Part shown: piece after piece, positions 36,825 through 45,771 of the stretch
How positions within the stretch are numbered: the stretch's first letter is position 1
How the letters are laid out: every line of letters begins with the position of its first letter
Assembly (NCBI RefSeq): GCF_008477545.1
Contig: NZ_VORA01000002.1
Location: forward strand, 620,001 to 684,000
DNA: 64,000 bases
Direction: 5' to 3'
Source of the DNA: Roseibium aestuarii
Lineage (GTDB): Bacteria > Pseudomonadota > Alphaproteobacteria > Rhizobiales > Stappiaceae
Made by a program: the position numbers and the translations under genes
Notes under the pieces: model-generated
Told to the model about the DNA's origin: nothing
The model's input: the letters and a program-made list of their open reading frames with translations, nothing else
Databases searched by the model: none

Positions 36825-38900
36825 ATGACCTGGTCGCTCGCCTTCGATCCTCTCCTGCCGCTCTGGGCCCTGGCCGCCTGCGCCGTGGCCATGGCACTGG
36901 TCACCGGAATCTCCGCTCTCATGGGCCTGCGCGGCTGGCCGCTGCGGGCGCTGGCCATGGGCCTGCTTGTCGCCGCGCTTGCCAATCCGGCGATCGAACA
37001 GGAAGACCGCGAGCCGCTGACCAGCGTCGTCGCCCTCGTGACCGACGCGACCCAGAGCCAGAGTTTCGATGGGCGCGAGGCGACGACCGCCACCGCCGTC
37101 GACCAGATTGCCGCCCGCCTGGAAACCCTCCCCGGCTTCGAGGTCCGGCGCATCGAGGTGCGCAACGACGGATCGGGCAATGGCAGCGAACTGTTCAGGG
37201 CGCTGGCCAATGGTCTGTCCGATGTTCCGCCCGAACGGGTGGGCGGCGCGCTGCTCGTCACCGACGGGCAGATCCACGACATTCCGGACAAGGCTGCCGC
37301 CCTCGGCTTCGAGGCTCCCGTTCACGGCCTGATCACCGGACGCGCCACCGAGGTTGACCGGCGCCTGATCCTCCACCGCACGCCGCGTTTCGGCCTCGTC
37401 GGATCGGAGCAGTCGGTCGAGCTGGAAATCCGCGACGCTGGAGCCGGTGCAAGACCCGGCGCAGCGGTGGAGGTCGAGATCCGCCGCGACGGCGTGCGCC
37501 TGTCCACCCGGACCTTGCGCGTCGGCGAGAGGATCGAGATCCCGCTGGAAATCGCCCATGGCGGCGACAACATCTTCGAGCTGGACGCCAGTCCGCTCCC
37601 GGGCGAACTCACGCCCCTGAACAATCGCGCCGTGGTCACCATCGACGGCATCCGCGAGAACCTGCGCGTTCTGCTGGTTTCCGGCTCGCCCCACGCCGGC
37701 GAGCGTACCTGGCGCAACCTGCTGAAGTCGGATGCCTCCGTCGATCTGGTGCATTTCACCATCCTGCGGCCGCCCGAGAAGCAGGACGGCACGCCGATCA
37801 ACCAGCTGTCCCTGATCGCCTTCCCCACCCGGGAGCTCTTCTCGGTCAAGATCGACGAGTTCGACCTCATCATCTTCGACCGCTACGAGCGGCGCGGCGT
37901 GCTGCCCTCGATCTATTTCGACAATATCGCCCGCTATGTGGAGGCCGGTGGCGCTGTTCTGGTGGCAGGAGGCCCCGATTATGCGGAAGGCGGCTCGCTC
38001 TACCGCACGCCGCTCGCCCCGATCCTGCCGGCAGAGCCCACCGGGCTGATCCTGGAAACCCCCTTCCACCCCGAGCTGGCGGAGATCGGCAAGCGCCATC
38101 CGGTGACCCGTGGCCTGCCCGGCTCCCAGACCGAGCCGCCCGCCTGGAGCCGCTGGTTCCGTCTGGTCGACACCGAGCTCAATGCGGGTCAGGCACTCAT
38201 GACCGGCCCCGAGGACAAGCCGTTGCTGGTGCTCAACCGCGAGGGCGAAGGCCGTGTGGCCCTGCTCCTATCCGATCATGTCTGGCTCTGGGCGCGCGGC
38301 TACGAGGGCGGCGGACCGCACGTCCAGATGCTGCGCCGTCTCGCCCACTGGCTGATGCAGGAACCGGATCTGGAAGAAGAGGCCCTGCGCCTCTCCCAAC
38401 GTGGCCCCCTGCTCGACATCGAACGCCAGACCCTGGGTGAAAGCGTCTCCCCGGCCCGCCTGACGACCCCGTCCGGGCGCGAGGAAGAGGTGATCCTCTC
38501 CGAAGCCGAGCCCGGACTGTGGCGGGCGGAATGGCGCCCGGAGGAAATCGGGCTCTACACGGTGAAGGAAGGGGACCGGACGGCGCTCATCCATATCGGA
38601 CCGCAGAACCCCAAGGAACTGCAGGACGTGCTGTCCACCACCGAGAAGCTCGCGCCCCTGGCCGAACAGACGGGCGGCGCGTCCATGCGCCTTCTTGATG
38701 TGAACGGGGATCTGGACCTGCCCCGGATCTCGGCCCTGCGCGACGCCGCAAGATATGCCGGAAACGGCTGGATTGGCCTGCGCCAGAGCGAGGCCAGCGT
38801 GCTGAACGGGGTCAACCGGCTGCCGCTGCTCTCCGGTCTTCTGGGATTGGCACTGCTGATCGGCGTCCTGTCCGTCATGTGGTACCGGGAAGGCCGCTGA
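36825..38900 (+). CDS. Large membrane protein of the moxR operon (GATase-like domain)
   Basis: 691 residues. Two membrane helices near the N terminus (about 14-33 and 38-55) and one at the C terminus (LLSGLLGLALLIGVLSVM) frame a large soluble region. That region begins vWA-like (TSVVALVTDATQSQSF) and has a class I glutamine amidotransferase-like part (about 275-420: NLRVLLVSGSPHAGERTW, GGAVLVAGGPDY) without an obvious catalytic Cys-His pair. It starts 22 bases after the BatA-like gene. It completes the four-gene operon, and its function is unknown. Confidence 0.82.
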   Translation: MTWSLAFDPLLPLWALAACAVAMALVTGISALMGLRGWPLRALAMGLLVAALANPAIEQEDREPLTSVVALVTDATQSQSFDGREATTATAVDQIAARLETLPGFEVRRIEVRNDGSGNGSELFRALANGLSDVPPERVGGALLVTDGQIHDIPDKAAALGFEAPVHGLITGRATEVDRRLILHRTPRFGLVGSEQSVELEIRDAGAGARPGAAVEVEIRRDGVRLSTRTLRVGERIEIPLEIAHGGDNIFELDASPLPGELTPLNNRAVVTIDGIRENLRVLLVSGSPHAGERTWRNLLKSDASVDLVHFTILRPPEKQDGTPINQLSLIAFPTRELFSVKIDEFDLIIFDRYERRGVLPSIYFDNIARYVEAGGAVLVAGGPDYAEGGSLYRTPLAPILPAEPTGLILETPFHPELAEIGKRHPVTRGLPGSQTEPPAWSRWFRLVDTELNAGQALMTGPEDKPLLVLNREGEGRVALLLSDHVWLWARGYEGGGPHVQMLRRLAHWLMQEPDLEEEALRLSQRGPLLDIERQTLGESVSPARLTTPSGREEEVILSEAEPGLWRAEWRPEEIGLYTVKEGDRTALIHIGPQNPKELQDVLSTTEKLAPLAEQTGGASMRLLDVNGDLDLPRISALRDAARYAGNGWIGLRQSEASVLNGVNRLPLLSGLLGLALLIGVLSVMWYREGR

Positions 38901-38907
38901 GGCGGCC
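38892..38907. terminator. Short hairpin between convergent genes
   Basis: GGCCGC (38892-38897) with GCGGCC (38902-38907), formed around the stop codon of the moxR operon. No T-run is present, so termination is only possible. Confidence 0.3.
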
Positions 38908-38912
38908 CTGCC

Positions 38913-39410
38913 TCAGCGCAGGGCGCCGCGCACGGCGCCTTCCGGCATGGGGGCGTCGGTGAGCTGCAGGATCAGCAGACGCGCCGGATCGACCGGCCCC
39001 GGCAGGGCGATCTTGCCAAAGGGCACGGGCTTGTAGCCGGAGGGACCGTAATAGGGCGCATCGCCTACGAGAAGGATGGCGGTTTCGCCCTGCGCCCGTG
39101 CCATGTCCTCCACCGTTGCCAGGAGCAGCTTGCCGAGGCCCCGGTTCTTGTAGACCGGATCCACGGTGAGCGGCCCGAGCAGTTGCGCCGGCGTGTCGCC
39201 GATGAGGATGGGGGTCAGCCGCACGGAGCCGGCGATCCGGTCGCCGGTCATGCCGATCAGGCTCAGATCTGCGGAATGGGGAAAGCCTTCGCGCACCTTG
39301 AAGGCGGTCCGGGCATAGCGGCCGGGGCCAAAGGCTTCCGCCTGCATGGCTTCAACAGCGGCCTCATCGGCAGCTTCTTCGAGACGAACGAACCAGTTGG
39401 AAGGCTTCAT
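38913..39410 (-). CDS. GNAT N-acetyltransferase (YhbS-like)
   Basis: 165 residues. GNAT parts: SVRLTPILIGDTPAQLLGPLTVDP (beta 4), the acetyl-CoA loop YKNRGLGKLLLATVEDMA and ILLVGDAPYYGPSGYKPVPFG, the hallmark of the YhbS subgroup. ATG 39410 gives MKPSNWFVRLEEA. A longer frame to 39464 has no support. The substrate is unknown. Confidence 0.87.
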   Translation of the reverse strand: MKPSNWFVRLEEAADEAAVEAMQAEAFGPGRYARTAFKVREGFPHSADLSLIGMTGDRIAGSVRLTPILIGDTPAQLLGPLTVDPVYKNRGLGKLLLATVEDMARAQGETAILLVGDAPYYGPSGYKPVPFGKIALPGPVDPARLLILQLTDAPMPEGAVRGALR

Positions 39411-39829
39411 GGGAGAGGGTCCTGTCAAGCAAGGGGATCTTGCGCCTGACACGGGTTCCCTCAATCCTTCATCTTCGGGGAAGCAGCTCCGGTCACGCGC
39501 GCGCAGTCAGACGAGAGACTTCTCGTCGGATGCTTCGTCGTCGCAGCGTGACAGCCAGAGCCATGCGGTTTCACCTTGTCGCGGGCCTCAAGCTGTGCGG
39601 GCCCTGTTCCTTGCCGATAGCAGGCCTGATCCGAAAGGTAAAGCGCTTTCCGGCCGCGCTTCTGCGGCAGGCATCGCCCGCCACTGTCCACATGAGGTGA
39701 ACACTGCATTCAGGCGATTGTCCTCGCCAGGGGAACGTCTATCTGATGAGAAGAGTTGCTTAAAGAGAACCGGACGGTCGCCCTTTCGGCGGCGGACAGA
39801 CGACGATCCGACAGAAAAGGGAGACTCCC
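39411..39829. other. Intergenic region between divergent GNAT and yqjG-like genes
   Basis: 419 bases without a convincing gene. The only element I can support is the possible promoter for the reductase gene at 39718-39745. Confidence 0.4.
39718..39745 (+). promoter_or_regulatory. Possible promoter for glutathionyl-hydroquinone reductase
   Basis: TTGTCC (39718-39723), a 16-base spacer and TATCTG (39740-39745), about 85 bases before the ATG. Confidence 0.4.
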
Positions 39830-40792
39830 ATGGGACTTCTGGTCGACGGCCAGTGGCAGGACAAGTGGTATGACACCAGCAAGACGGGCGGCAAGTTCAA
39901 GCGCGAAGACGCTGCCTTCCGCAACTGGGTGACCGCCGACGGCAGCCCCGGCCCGAGCGGTCAAGGCGGCTTCGCTGCAGAGGCCGACCGATATCACCTC
40001 TATGTCTCCTTCGCGTGCCCCTGGGCCCATCGCACCCTCATCTTCCGCAAGATGAAGGGGCTGGAGGATCTCATTCCCGTGACGGCCGTGGAGCCCCTGA
40101 TGCTCGAGAACGGCTGGGAATTTGCGACCCCTGACCCGGTCAATGGCGCGGACTATCTCTGGCAGATCTATCGCGCGGCAAAACCCGACTATACGGGGCG
40201 CGCCACCGTCCCCGTTCTGTGGGACAAGAAGACCGGCACGATCGTCTCCAACGAGAGCGCGGAAATCATCCGCATGTTCAACGGGGCCTTCGACGCCCTC
40301 ACCGGCTCGACCCTTGACCTGTCGCCGCAGGAGCTGCGCGAGGAGATCGACGAGATCAACGAACGTGTCTATCACACGGTGAACAATGGCGTGTACAAGG
40401 CCGGCTTCGCAACAAAGCAGGACGCCTATGAAGAGGCCGTGACCGCTCTCTTCGACACGCTCGACGATCTGGAAGACCGCCTGTCGACCCGGCGCTATCT
40501 GGTCGGCGACCGGCTGACCGAGGCCGACTGGCGCCTCTTCACCACCCTGATCCGATTCGATCCGGTTTATGTCGGCCACTTCAAGTGCAACATCCGCCGC
40601 ATCGCCGACTATCCGAACCTCTCGGGCTATCTGCGCGAGCTCTACCAGATGCCGGGGATCGCCGGGACCGTGGAGCTGGAGGTGATCAAGACCCATTATT
40701 ACGGATCGCATGGCACGATCAATCCGACCGGCGTGATCCCGGTGGGACCGGCGCTCGATCTGGATGCCCCGCACGGCCGAGACCACCTCTGA
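39830..40792 (+). CDS. yqjG: Glutathionyl-hydroquinone reductase (Xi-class GST)
   Basis: 320 residues, cytosolic. The catalytic CPWAHRT motif near residue 63 carries the cysteine that removes glutathione from glutathionyl-hydroquinones. The thioredoxin-like domain continues with ATVPVLWDKKTGTIVSNESAEII. The helical domain contains the family-specific NNGVYKAGFATKQDAYEEAV and WRLFTTLIRFDPVYVGHFKCN. GGGAG precedes the ATG. Length fits the family. Confidence 0.94.
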   Translation: MGLLVDGQWQDKWYDTSKTGGKFKREDAAFRNWVTADGSPGPSGQGGFAAEADRYHLYVSFACPWAHRTLIFRKMKGLEDLIPVTAVEPLMLENGWEFATPDPVNGADYLWQIYRAAKPDYTGRATVPVLWDKKTGTIVSNESAEIIRMFNGAFDALTGSTLDLSPQELREEIDEINERVYHTVNNGVYKAGFATKQDAYEEAVTALFDTLDDLEDRLSTRRYLVGDRLTEADWRLFTTLIRFDPVYVGHFKCNIRRIADYPNLSGYLRELYQMPGIAGTVELEVIKTHYYGSHGTINPTGVIPVGPALDLDAPHGRDHL

Positions 40793-40862
40793 GGGTCGGA
40801 TCCCGGCCAAGCCCGACGGAACACCGCGACGGGGCGCCTGCCGCCTCGCCGTCCCCAACCGG

Positions 40863-41399
40863 TCAGTCCTGATCCCAGTAGCCGAGCGCTGCGCCATCCT
40901 CCAGCGCCGCTCCGTCAGGGGCAGCCAGATAGGCCTCGATCCGCGCCCGCGTGGCGCGGGTAACATCCTCAGGCAGATCCGTCATCGGAAACACACCCGC
41001 CTCCGCGATCTCTCCGTTGGGCACGAGATATCCAGCGCCCGGCGCCCAGTCTGTCAGCAGGAACAGGCCGACCTGATCGCGCCCCAGCCCCTTCCGGTTG
41101 AGATGAAACCCGATGAGCCGCATGGCACCGAACGCTTCCACGCCAAGCTCTTCGCGCACCTCCCTGCGTGCCGCCTCGTCCAGACGCTCCCCCGGATCCA
41201 CGCCGCCGCCCGGCAGATACCACCCGGAGAGATAGGTGTGGCGCACCAGATGGATGGTCCCCGCGTCCCGGTCGACCACCATGACGCGTACTCCCACCGT
41301 GTGCCCGCTGCACAGAAGAACGCCACAATGCACCAGCGACTGCGCCCATGATTTAGGCAGAACAGAGAGGCATCGTGCCAGAAACCTTGTATTAACCAT
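40863..41399 (-). CDS. Nudix hydrolase
   Basis: About 178 residues. The Nudix box is complete: GGGVDPGERLDEAARREVREELGV. The flanks (VRHTYLSGWYLPGG upstream) are common in small mixed-substrate Nudix enzymes, so the nucleotide substrate cannot be named. ATG 41399 is chosen over a TTG at 41414. The protein is cytosolic. Confidence 0.85.
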   Translation of the reverse strand: MVNTRFLARCLSVLPKSWAQSLVHCGVLLCSGHTVGVRVMVVDRDAGTIHLVRHTYLSGWYLPGGGVDPGERLDEAARREVREELGVEAFGAMRLIGFHLNRKGLGRDQVGLFLLTDWAPGAGYLVPNGEIAEAGVFPMTDLPEDVTRATRARIEAYLAAPDGAALEDGAALGYWDQD

Positions 41400-41706
41400 C
41401 GCTTTTCTGCTCAAAATTTACGCATGCCCCAACAGCATGCCACCCCATCCGCCAACGCATGGCTGCTCATCGGAATCAGCACTCCTCAACTCATGCGCGA
41501 AGACGTATCTTCCGGCCGTCTCCTGGAGGAACAGTATCTTCCTCACGGATCCCCCGCTCAAGTGGAGCGCCGTGCCGGATCCCCGGAGACAGCATTGAAA
41601 AGTTCAAGCAGGTGTCCTGCCCTTGCGACCGCGCGTGACGCTCACGGCGGGATCGCACCCGTTGACCCTGACACCTGTGCACGACAAAAAACGATCGAGT
41701 CATACC
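41400..41706. other. Intergenic region
   Basis: 307 bases between the Nudix gene and a 37-residue ORF. TTGACC at 41662-41667 could be a -35 box for the small ORF, but the matching -10 is poor. No gene or strong structure is seen. Confidence 0.35.
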
Positions 41707-41820
41707 ATGTTGAAGATGTTCTTCACCCGTCGTCGCCCGAGCCGCTTCCAGTGGAAGCCGGCCGTAGACTTCAGCAATCCGCGCGTCATCGCAACTCTGA
41801 CGACCTTCGCCGGAAACTGA
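41707..41820 (+). CDS. Possible 37-residue Arg-rich small protein
   Basis: ATG 41707 opens a 37-residue frame beginning MLKMFFTRRRPSRFQWKP and ending FAGN. The N-terminal third is strongly basic. The ribosome binding site is weak. A strong terminator follows at 41874, between this ORF and the next gene, which shows that something upstream is transcribed on this strand. It may be a small protein or an sRNA with a chance frame. No family is recognised. Confidence 0.4.
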   Translation: MLKMFFTRRRPSRFQWKPAVDFSNPRVIATLTTFAGN

Positions 41821-41873
41821 AAGTCCCAGGTCCGCCCCCAGGGCAGACCCCCAAGAATCTCCCGAGACTGCCG

Positions 41874-41912
41874 AAAGGCGCCGCGATTTATCTTGACGCG
41901 GCGCCTTTTCGT
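41874..41912 (+). terminator. Strong Rho-independent terminator
   Basis: A 12-bp perfect stem, AAAGGCGCCGCG (41874-41885) with its complement (41897-41908), then TTTTCGTTT overlapping the stem end. It ends the transcript that includes the 37-residue ORF, only 15-20 bases before the next gene. Confidence 0.88.
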
Positions 41913-41926
41913 TTGAAGATGCGCCC

Positions 41927-42898
41927 ATGTTCAAGCTTGCCCATCTGTCCGATCCCCATCTCGGCCCCCTTCCCGATCCCAAGTTGCTCCAGCTCTTCTC
42001 CAAGCGCATCCTGGGATACCTGAACTGGAAGCGGAACCGCTCGACGGATATGAAGGGGACCACCCTCGACCAGCTGATCGCCGACATGAAGGCCCAGACG
42101 CCTGACCACGTCGCCATCACCGGAGACCTGGTGAACATCGCCCTGCCGCTCGAGATCAGCGGCGCCCGCGACTGGCTGGACAGCATCGGCGACGATGATT
42201 GGGTCTCCGTCGTGCCCGGCAATCATGATGCCTATGTCCCCGGCGCCCTGAAGAAGGCGCGCGAGGCCTGGCGGCCCTACATGGTCGGCGACGACCGCAT
42301 CGAGGATGCGCGCGCTGCCGAGCGCGACGATGGCAGTGCAGCGGACGCAGGCTTCACGGACGATCTGCGATTTCCCTATGTGCGCCGGCGTGGCGACGTG
42401 GCGATTGTGGGCGTTTCCACTGCTCGCGCCTCCGGCCCGTGGTTTGCCACCGGCCGGGTAGGCAGCAAGCAGGCCCGCCGTCTGCGCGAGACCCTGGAAA
42501 CACTCGGGCGGGAAGGCCTGTTCCGGGTGGTGATGATCCATCACCCGCCCTTCCGACACGCCACCCACTGGCACAAGCGCCTGTCCGACGCGTCCCGCGT
42601 ACGCGCGGTGATCCGGCGCGCCGGGGCGGAGCTGATCCTCCACGGCCACACCCATATCGACAGTCGCGCGACCATCGAGGGCCCGGACGGACCTGTGCCG
42701 GTGATCGGCGTGCCCTCGGCCACCAATGCGCCTGGCGGCAAGAAGCCCGGCGCGCGCTACAATCTGTTTTCGATTGTCCGTGACGACGCCGGGCGCTGGC
42801 AATGCGATCTGGAAGAACGCGGCTTCACCACCGCCGCCGCGCCGCTTCAGCGCATCGACCAGACCCGCCTGCCCATCCCCGGATCCTCGCACGCCTGA
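41927..42898 (+). CDS. Calcineurin-like metallophosphoesterase
   Basis: 323 residues. All five metal-binding motifs of the family are visible: DPH (LSDPHLG), GDLV, GNHD (VPGNHDAY), an HH pair (VVMIHHPP) and GHTH (LILHGHTHID). It is cytosolic and hydrolyses phosphoesters, perhaps of cyclic nucleotides or phospholipids, with a dinuclear metal centre. The substrate is not known. It stands alone after a terminator, so its promoter must overlap the terminator region or lie upstream with read-through. Confidence 0.9.
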   Translation: MFKLAHLSDPHLGPLPDPKLLQLFSKRILGYLNWKRNRSTDMKGTTLDQLIADMKAQTPDHVAITGDLVNIALPLEISGARDWLDSIGDDDWVSVVPGNHDAYVPGALKKAREAWRPYMVGDDRIEDARAAERDDGSAADAGFTDDLRFPYVRRRGDVAIVGVSTARASGPWFATGRVGSKQARRLRETLETLGREGLFRVVMIHHPPFRHATHWHKRLSDASRVRAVIRRAGAELILHGHTHIDSRATIEGPDGPVPVIGVPSATNAPGGKKPGARYNLFSIVRDDAGRWQCDLEERGFTTAAAPLQRIDQTRLPIPGSSHA

Positions 42899-42900
42899 CC

Positions 42901-42918
42901 GGCCGCCCGCGGGCGGCC
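42901..42918. repeat. GC palindrome between convergent genes
   Basis: An 18-base perfect palindrome (GGCCGCCCG and its complement) between the phosphoesterase and the next minus-strand gene. It may help end both transcripts but lacks T-runs. Confidence 0.4.
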
Positions 42919-42943
42919 TGCGGATCGAGAGGCCGACAGGGCT

Positions 42944-43534
42944 TCAGAGCGGGTTGGCGAACCACGCATAGGCAAAGAGACCGAGCACGCCCATCAGCAG
43001 GCCGATCAGGAAGGTGGCGGAAAGTGCCAGCCAGCTCGAGCCCCGGCCCTTGTGCAGGCTGCGGCGTGGCGCGCCTGCATTGGCCTGACGCAGCCGGGCA
43101 TTGAGCCAGTCGCCCTCGATGGCCTTTTCCCGCTCGAGAATGCGTTCGGCAATATATTCGGTCAGGCAATCCGCCATGTCGTCGACGCTGGCGGTTTCCA
43201 GAACGACCATGCGCCCCAGGCGGGTGTCCTTGACGAAGCGATAGGTCTTGCGGTCGCCGCCCATCACCACATGGCTCGTGACGTCGACCCAGAACCGGGC
43301 CGTGGAGCCCGTCGCGATCTGCAGGGTGAACTGGTCATCGTCATCCGGGATCTCCCGGAAGACGTCCTGCATCTCTTCCGCCAGAAGCTCCAGCCGGGCC
43401 TTTTCCGCGTCCTGCAGTTCAACCACCACGTCCGACCGTTCCACTTCCCCCAGCTGCACCTTGCGGATGGCGTCCCGCAGGGAGCGCACCCTGGCATGGG
43501 GCACGATGTTGTCCGGCATTTCAGACATGCTCAT
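42944..43534 (-). CDS. Membrane-anchored protein of unknown function
   Basis: 196 residues. The N-terminal 145 residues are soluble and acidic, with a pattern that includes ATGSTARFWVDVTSHVVMGGDRKTYRFVKDT. A single membrane helix near the C terminus (LALSATFLIGLLMGVLGLFAYAWF) would anchor it with the bulk in the cytosol. AAGGAG lies six bases before ATG 43534. I do not recognise the family. Confidence 0.75.
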   Translation of the reverse strand: MSMSEMPDNIVPHARVRSLRDAIRKVQLGEVERSDVVVELQDAEKARLELLAEEMQDVFREIPDDDDQFTLQIATGSTARFWVDVTSHVVMGGDRKTYRFVKDTRLGRMVVLETASVDDMADCLTEYIAERILEREKAIEGDWLNARLRQANAGAPRRSLHKGRGSSWLALSATFLIGLLMGVLGLFAYAWFANPL

Positions 43535-43875
43535 GTCGGCTCCTTGACTGAGTTCGGAGGCTGGAAGGGCTGGCACTGCGGATCGCACCTTCGGATCTTT
43601 GGCCGGGCACACCTGCATCGGGGCAGAAGCACCAGGCGAATCCAGGAACGCATCGGGAATCTTCCCGACCCGCAACAGGAGTGTTAACCAACTCTTGACC
43701 GTGACGCAGCCGCAGCCCCGGCCCGAACTCCCCTAATCCACCGGCTTTCCGGCACGAATGGTTAATGAAGATTAGGATAATCCCTTAAATCTTTCCAGAT
43801 CTATTGTGGGCAGACTGCCCGCGCATTGCCCGCCGGCCGGATCCGGCAACGACACCCGGGCGCAAGGAGACACGC
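43535..43875. other. Intergenic region between divergent genes
   Basis: 341 bases, no credible gene. At 43684-43698 TTAA-N7-TTGA is one base off the CtrA box consensus. A GATAAT sequence near 43777 could be a -10 box for the downstream gene, but no matching -35 was found. Confidence 0.35.
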
Positions 43876-44976
43876 ATGCTCGTCAGGGGCCAGAAACTGC
43901 GAAGCCTCATGCTGGAGGAAGACGGCTGGGCGCTGCGCATCGTCGATCAGCGCCGCCTGCCCCGGGAGCTGGTGACGGTTCGCCTCGAAACGGTGGAACA
44001 GGTGGCCGCCGCCATTCGAGGACGCGCCCTGCGCGGACCGGTGCTCTGCGCGGTCGCCGCCGCCTATGGGGTGGCGCTCGCCATGCGCAAGGATCCCGAC
44101 TACACCGCCCTTGAGGAAGCCTGCGGCACCCTGCGCCAGGCACGGCCGACGGCCGCCAGCCTGCGCATGGCCCTCGACATGATGCGCCAGCGCCTCGGAC
44201 CTCTGGAGCCGGGCCTGCGCGAGCGGGCAGCCTTTATTCTCGCGGGCCAGCTCTGCGATGACGAGATCGCCAGCACCTTGACCATCGGCATGAACGGGCT
44301 CCAGGCGATCGGCGAGGCGGCCACGGAGCGCCGCCGCGGCCAGACGGTGAACATTCTCCTGCGCGGCGATGCGGGCTGGCTGACGGGCATCGATCTCGGC
44401 CCGGTCTCCGCTGCGGTCTATCTCTGCCACGATGGCGGTCTGCCGGTGCATGTCTGGGTGGCCGAGACCCGCCCCCTGCTCGATGGCTCGAAACTGCTCG
44501 CCTGGGAACTGGCGGAGCACGGGGTAGCCCACACGATCATCGCCGACAACGCTGCCCCTCATCTCATGCAGCAGGGGCACATCGACATGGTTCTGGCCGG
44601 AGCCGAGGCCATCACCTCCGATGGCGACGTCTGCGCGAGGATCGGCACCTATGGGACCGCTCTTGCCGCGCGGGACTGCGGCATCCCCTTCCTCGTCGCC
44701 TCCCCCTCTTCCGGCATCGACTTCCGGCTGGAAGACGGCCCCGGCTCCTTCATCTTCGAGGAACGCCCCGGCGAGGAAGTCACCCGCGTCATCGGCGAGG
44801 GAGGCGAGATCATCAGCGTGGTCCCGGCGTCAGGCACCCGTCTGGTGGCCAATCCCGCCCATGACGTCACCCCGGCCCGCCTTGTAACGGGCCTGATCAC
44901 CGAACGCGGCGTGATCGACGCCAACCGGGACGCCATCACCCGCGCCTTTCCGGAAAGGGTCGGCCGTCCCGGCTGA
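43876..44976 (+). CDS. MtnA-like (eIF2B/methylthioribose-1-phosphate isomerase family) protein lacking the catalytic Cys
   Basis: 366 residues with the MtnA/eIF2B fold: RGPVLCAVAAAYGVAL, ADNAAPHLM and GAEAITSDGDVCARIGTYGTALAA align with MtnA. MtnA normally has a catalytic Cys in a THCNAG-type motif and a catalytic Asp. Here the equivalent motif is LRGDAG with G164 in place of Cys, while the Asp (D224) is kept. Methylthioribose-1-phosphate isomerase activity by the usual mechanism is therefore doubtful. It may act on another sugar phosphate. No other methionine-salvage gene is nearby. Confidence 0.8.
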   Translation: MLVRGQKLRSLMLEEDGWALRIVDQRRLPRELVTVRLETVEQVAAAIRGRALRGPVLCAVAAAYGVALAMRKDPDYTALEEACGTLRQARPTAASLRMALDMMRQRLGPLEPGLRERAAFILAGQLCDDEIASTLTIGMNGLQAIGEAATERRRGQTVNILLRGDAGWLTGIDLGPVSAAVYLCHDGGLPVHVWVAETRPLLDGSKLLAWELAEHGVAHTIIADNAAPHLMQQGHIDMVLAGAEAITSDGDVCARIGTYGTALAARDCGIPFLVASPSSGIDFRLEDGPGSFIFEERPGEEVTRVIGEGGEIISVVPASGTRLVANPAHDVTPARLVTGLITERGVIDANRDAITRAFPERVGRPG

Positions 44977-44987
44977 GCCGGCAGGCC

Positions 44988-45596
44988 TCAGCCCAGATAG
45001 GGAACGTGGCGGCCGAGATGGGCTGGCATCAGGCCGGTCGCCCGCGGATCGTCGGCAACCTCGATGGCCCGCTTGTAGGGCTTGAAGCCGCAGGCCTGAT
45101 AGAAGTGGATCGCTGCCGGGCTGTCGCCGGTGCAGGTGTGCAGCCAGACGCGCCGGGTGTCCGGGCGCGCCCAGACCATGTCCAGCCCGCTCTGCATCAG
45201 CCAGCGGCCGAGACCACCGCCCACCGCCTCGGGAACCAGACCGAAGAAGACGATCTCCACCGAATGGGGATTGGACACATCGATCTCCAGCATGCCGAGC
45301 CGCTTGCCATCGCGCATGGGAACGTAAAGCTCGGTCCCCGGACGGCCCAGGATCTCGACCAGCTTGTCCTCGCTCATGCGCAGGCGGGAGAACCACAGCC
45401 AGGTCTCGCCGATCTCCCGATAGAGCGCCTTGTATTCGGCCGGATCGACGCTGGTCCAGCGCTCCAGGGTCACGTCGCCGCGTGCCGTCGCACCCTCCTC
45501 GGGAGCCTGCGTCATTTCCAGATACGTGACCACATAGGCCACCTTGTCGTTGGGAATGTCGGTATAGCCGTCGAGAGACAGGGGATAACTGGTCAT
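44988..45596 (-). CDS. GNAT-family N-acetyltransferase
   Basis: 202 residues. GNAT marks: LGMLEIDVSNPHSVEIVFFGLVPEAVGGGLGRWLMQSGLDMVW (beta 4, acetyl-CoA loop, helix 3) and HTCTGDSPAAIHFYQACGFKPYKR. The N-terminal 80 residues are not part of the core fold and include LYREIGETWLWFSRLRMS. The substrate is unknown. ATG 45596 is preferred over a longer frame. Confidence 0.85.
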   Translation of the reverse strand: MTSYPLSLDGYTDIPNDKVAYVVTYLEMTQAPEEGATARGDVTLERWTSVDPAEYKALYREIGETWLWFSRLRMSEDKLVEILGRPGTELYVPMRDGKRLGMLEIDVSNPHSVEIVFFGLVPEAVGGGLGRWLMQSGLDMVWARPDTRRVWLHTCTGDSPAAIHFYQACGFKPYKRAIEVADDPRATGLMPAHLGRHVPYLG

Positions 45597-45732
45597 GGAA
45601 TGCTCGATCGTGATCGGAAAAAGGGGCCTGAACCTCGCGCGGGAACACAAGCGGCCATGCGGTGCCCCCTGCTAGCCGCTTCCCGGCGGAGCGTCAATCA
45701 CACGGCTTGCCGCCGCGACGAGATGACCGGCC

Positions 45733-45747
45733 TTAACGGCCCGTTAA
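45733..45747. promoter_or_regulatory. Perfect CtrA box upstream of the 82-residue gene
   Basis: TTAA (45733-45736), seven bases, TTAA (45744-45747). This is the full CtrA consensus. It lies 24 bases before ATG 45772 and about 140 bases from the divergent GNAT start. Confidence 0.6.
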
Positions 45748-45771
45748 CCATGACTGCCGCAAGGTCAGACC

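Noticed and set aside
43684..43698. TTAA-N7-TTGA as a CtrA site
   Set aside because: It is one base off the consensus, far from either flanking start, and not supported by a flagellar or cell-cycle neighbour. It is too weak to call.
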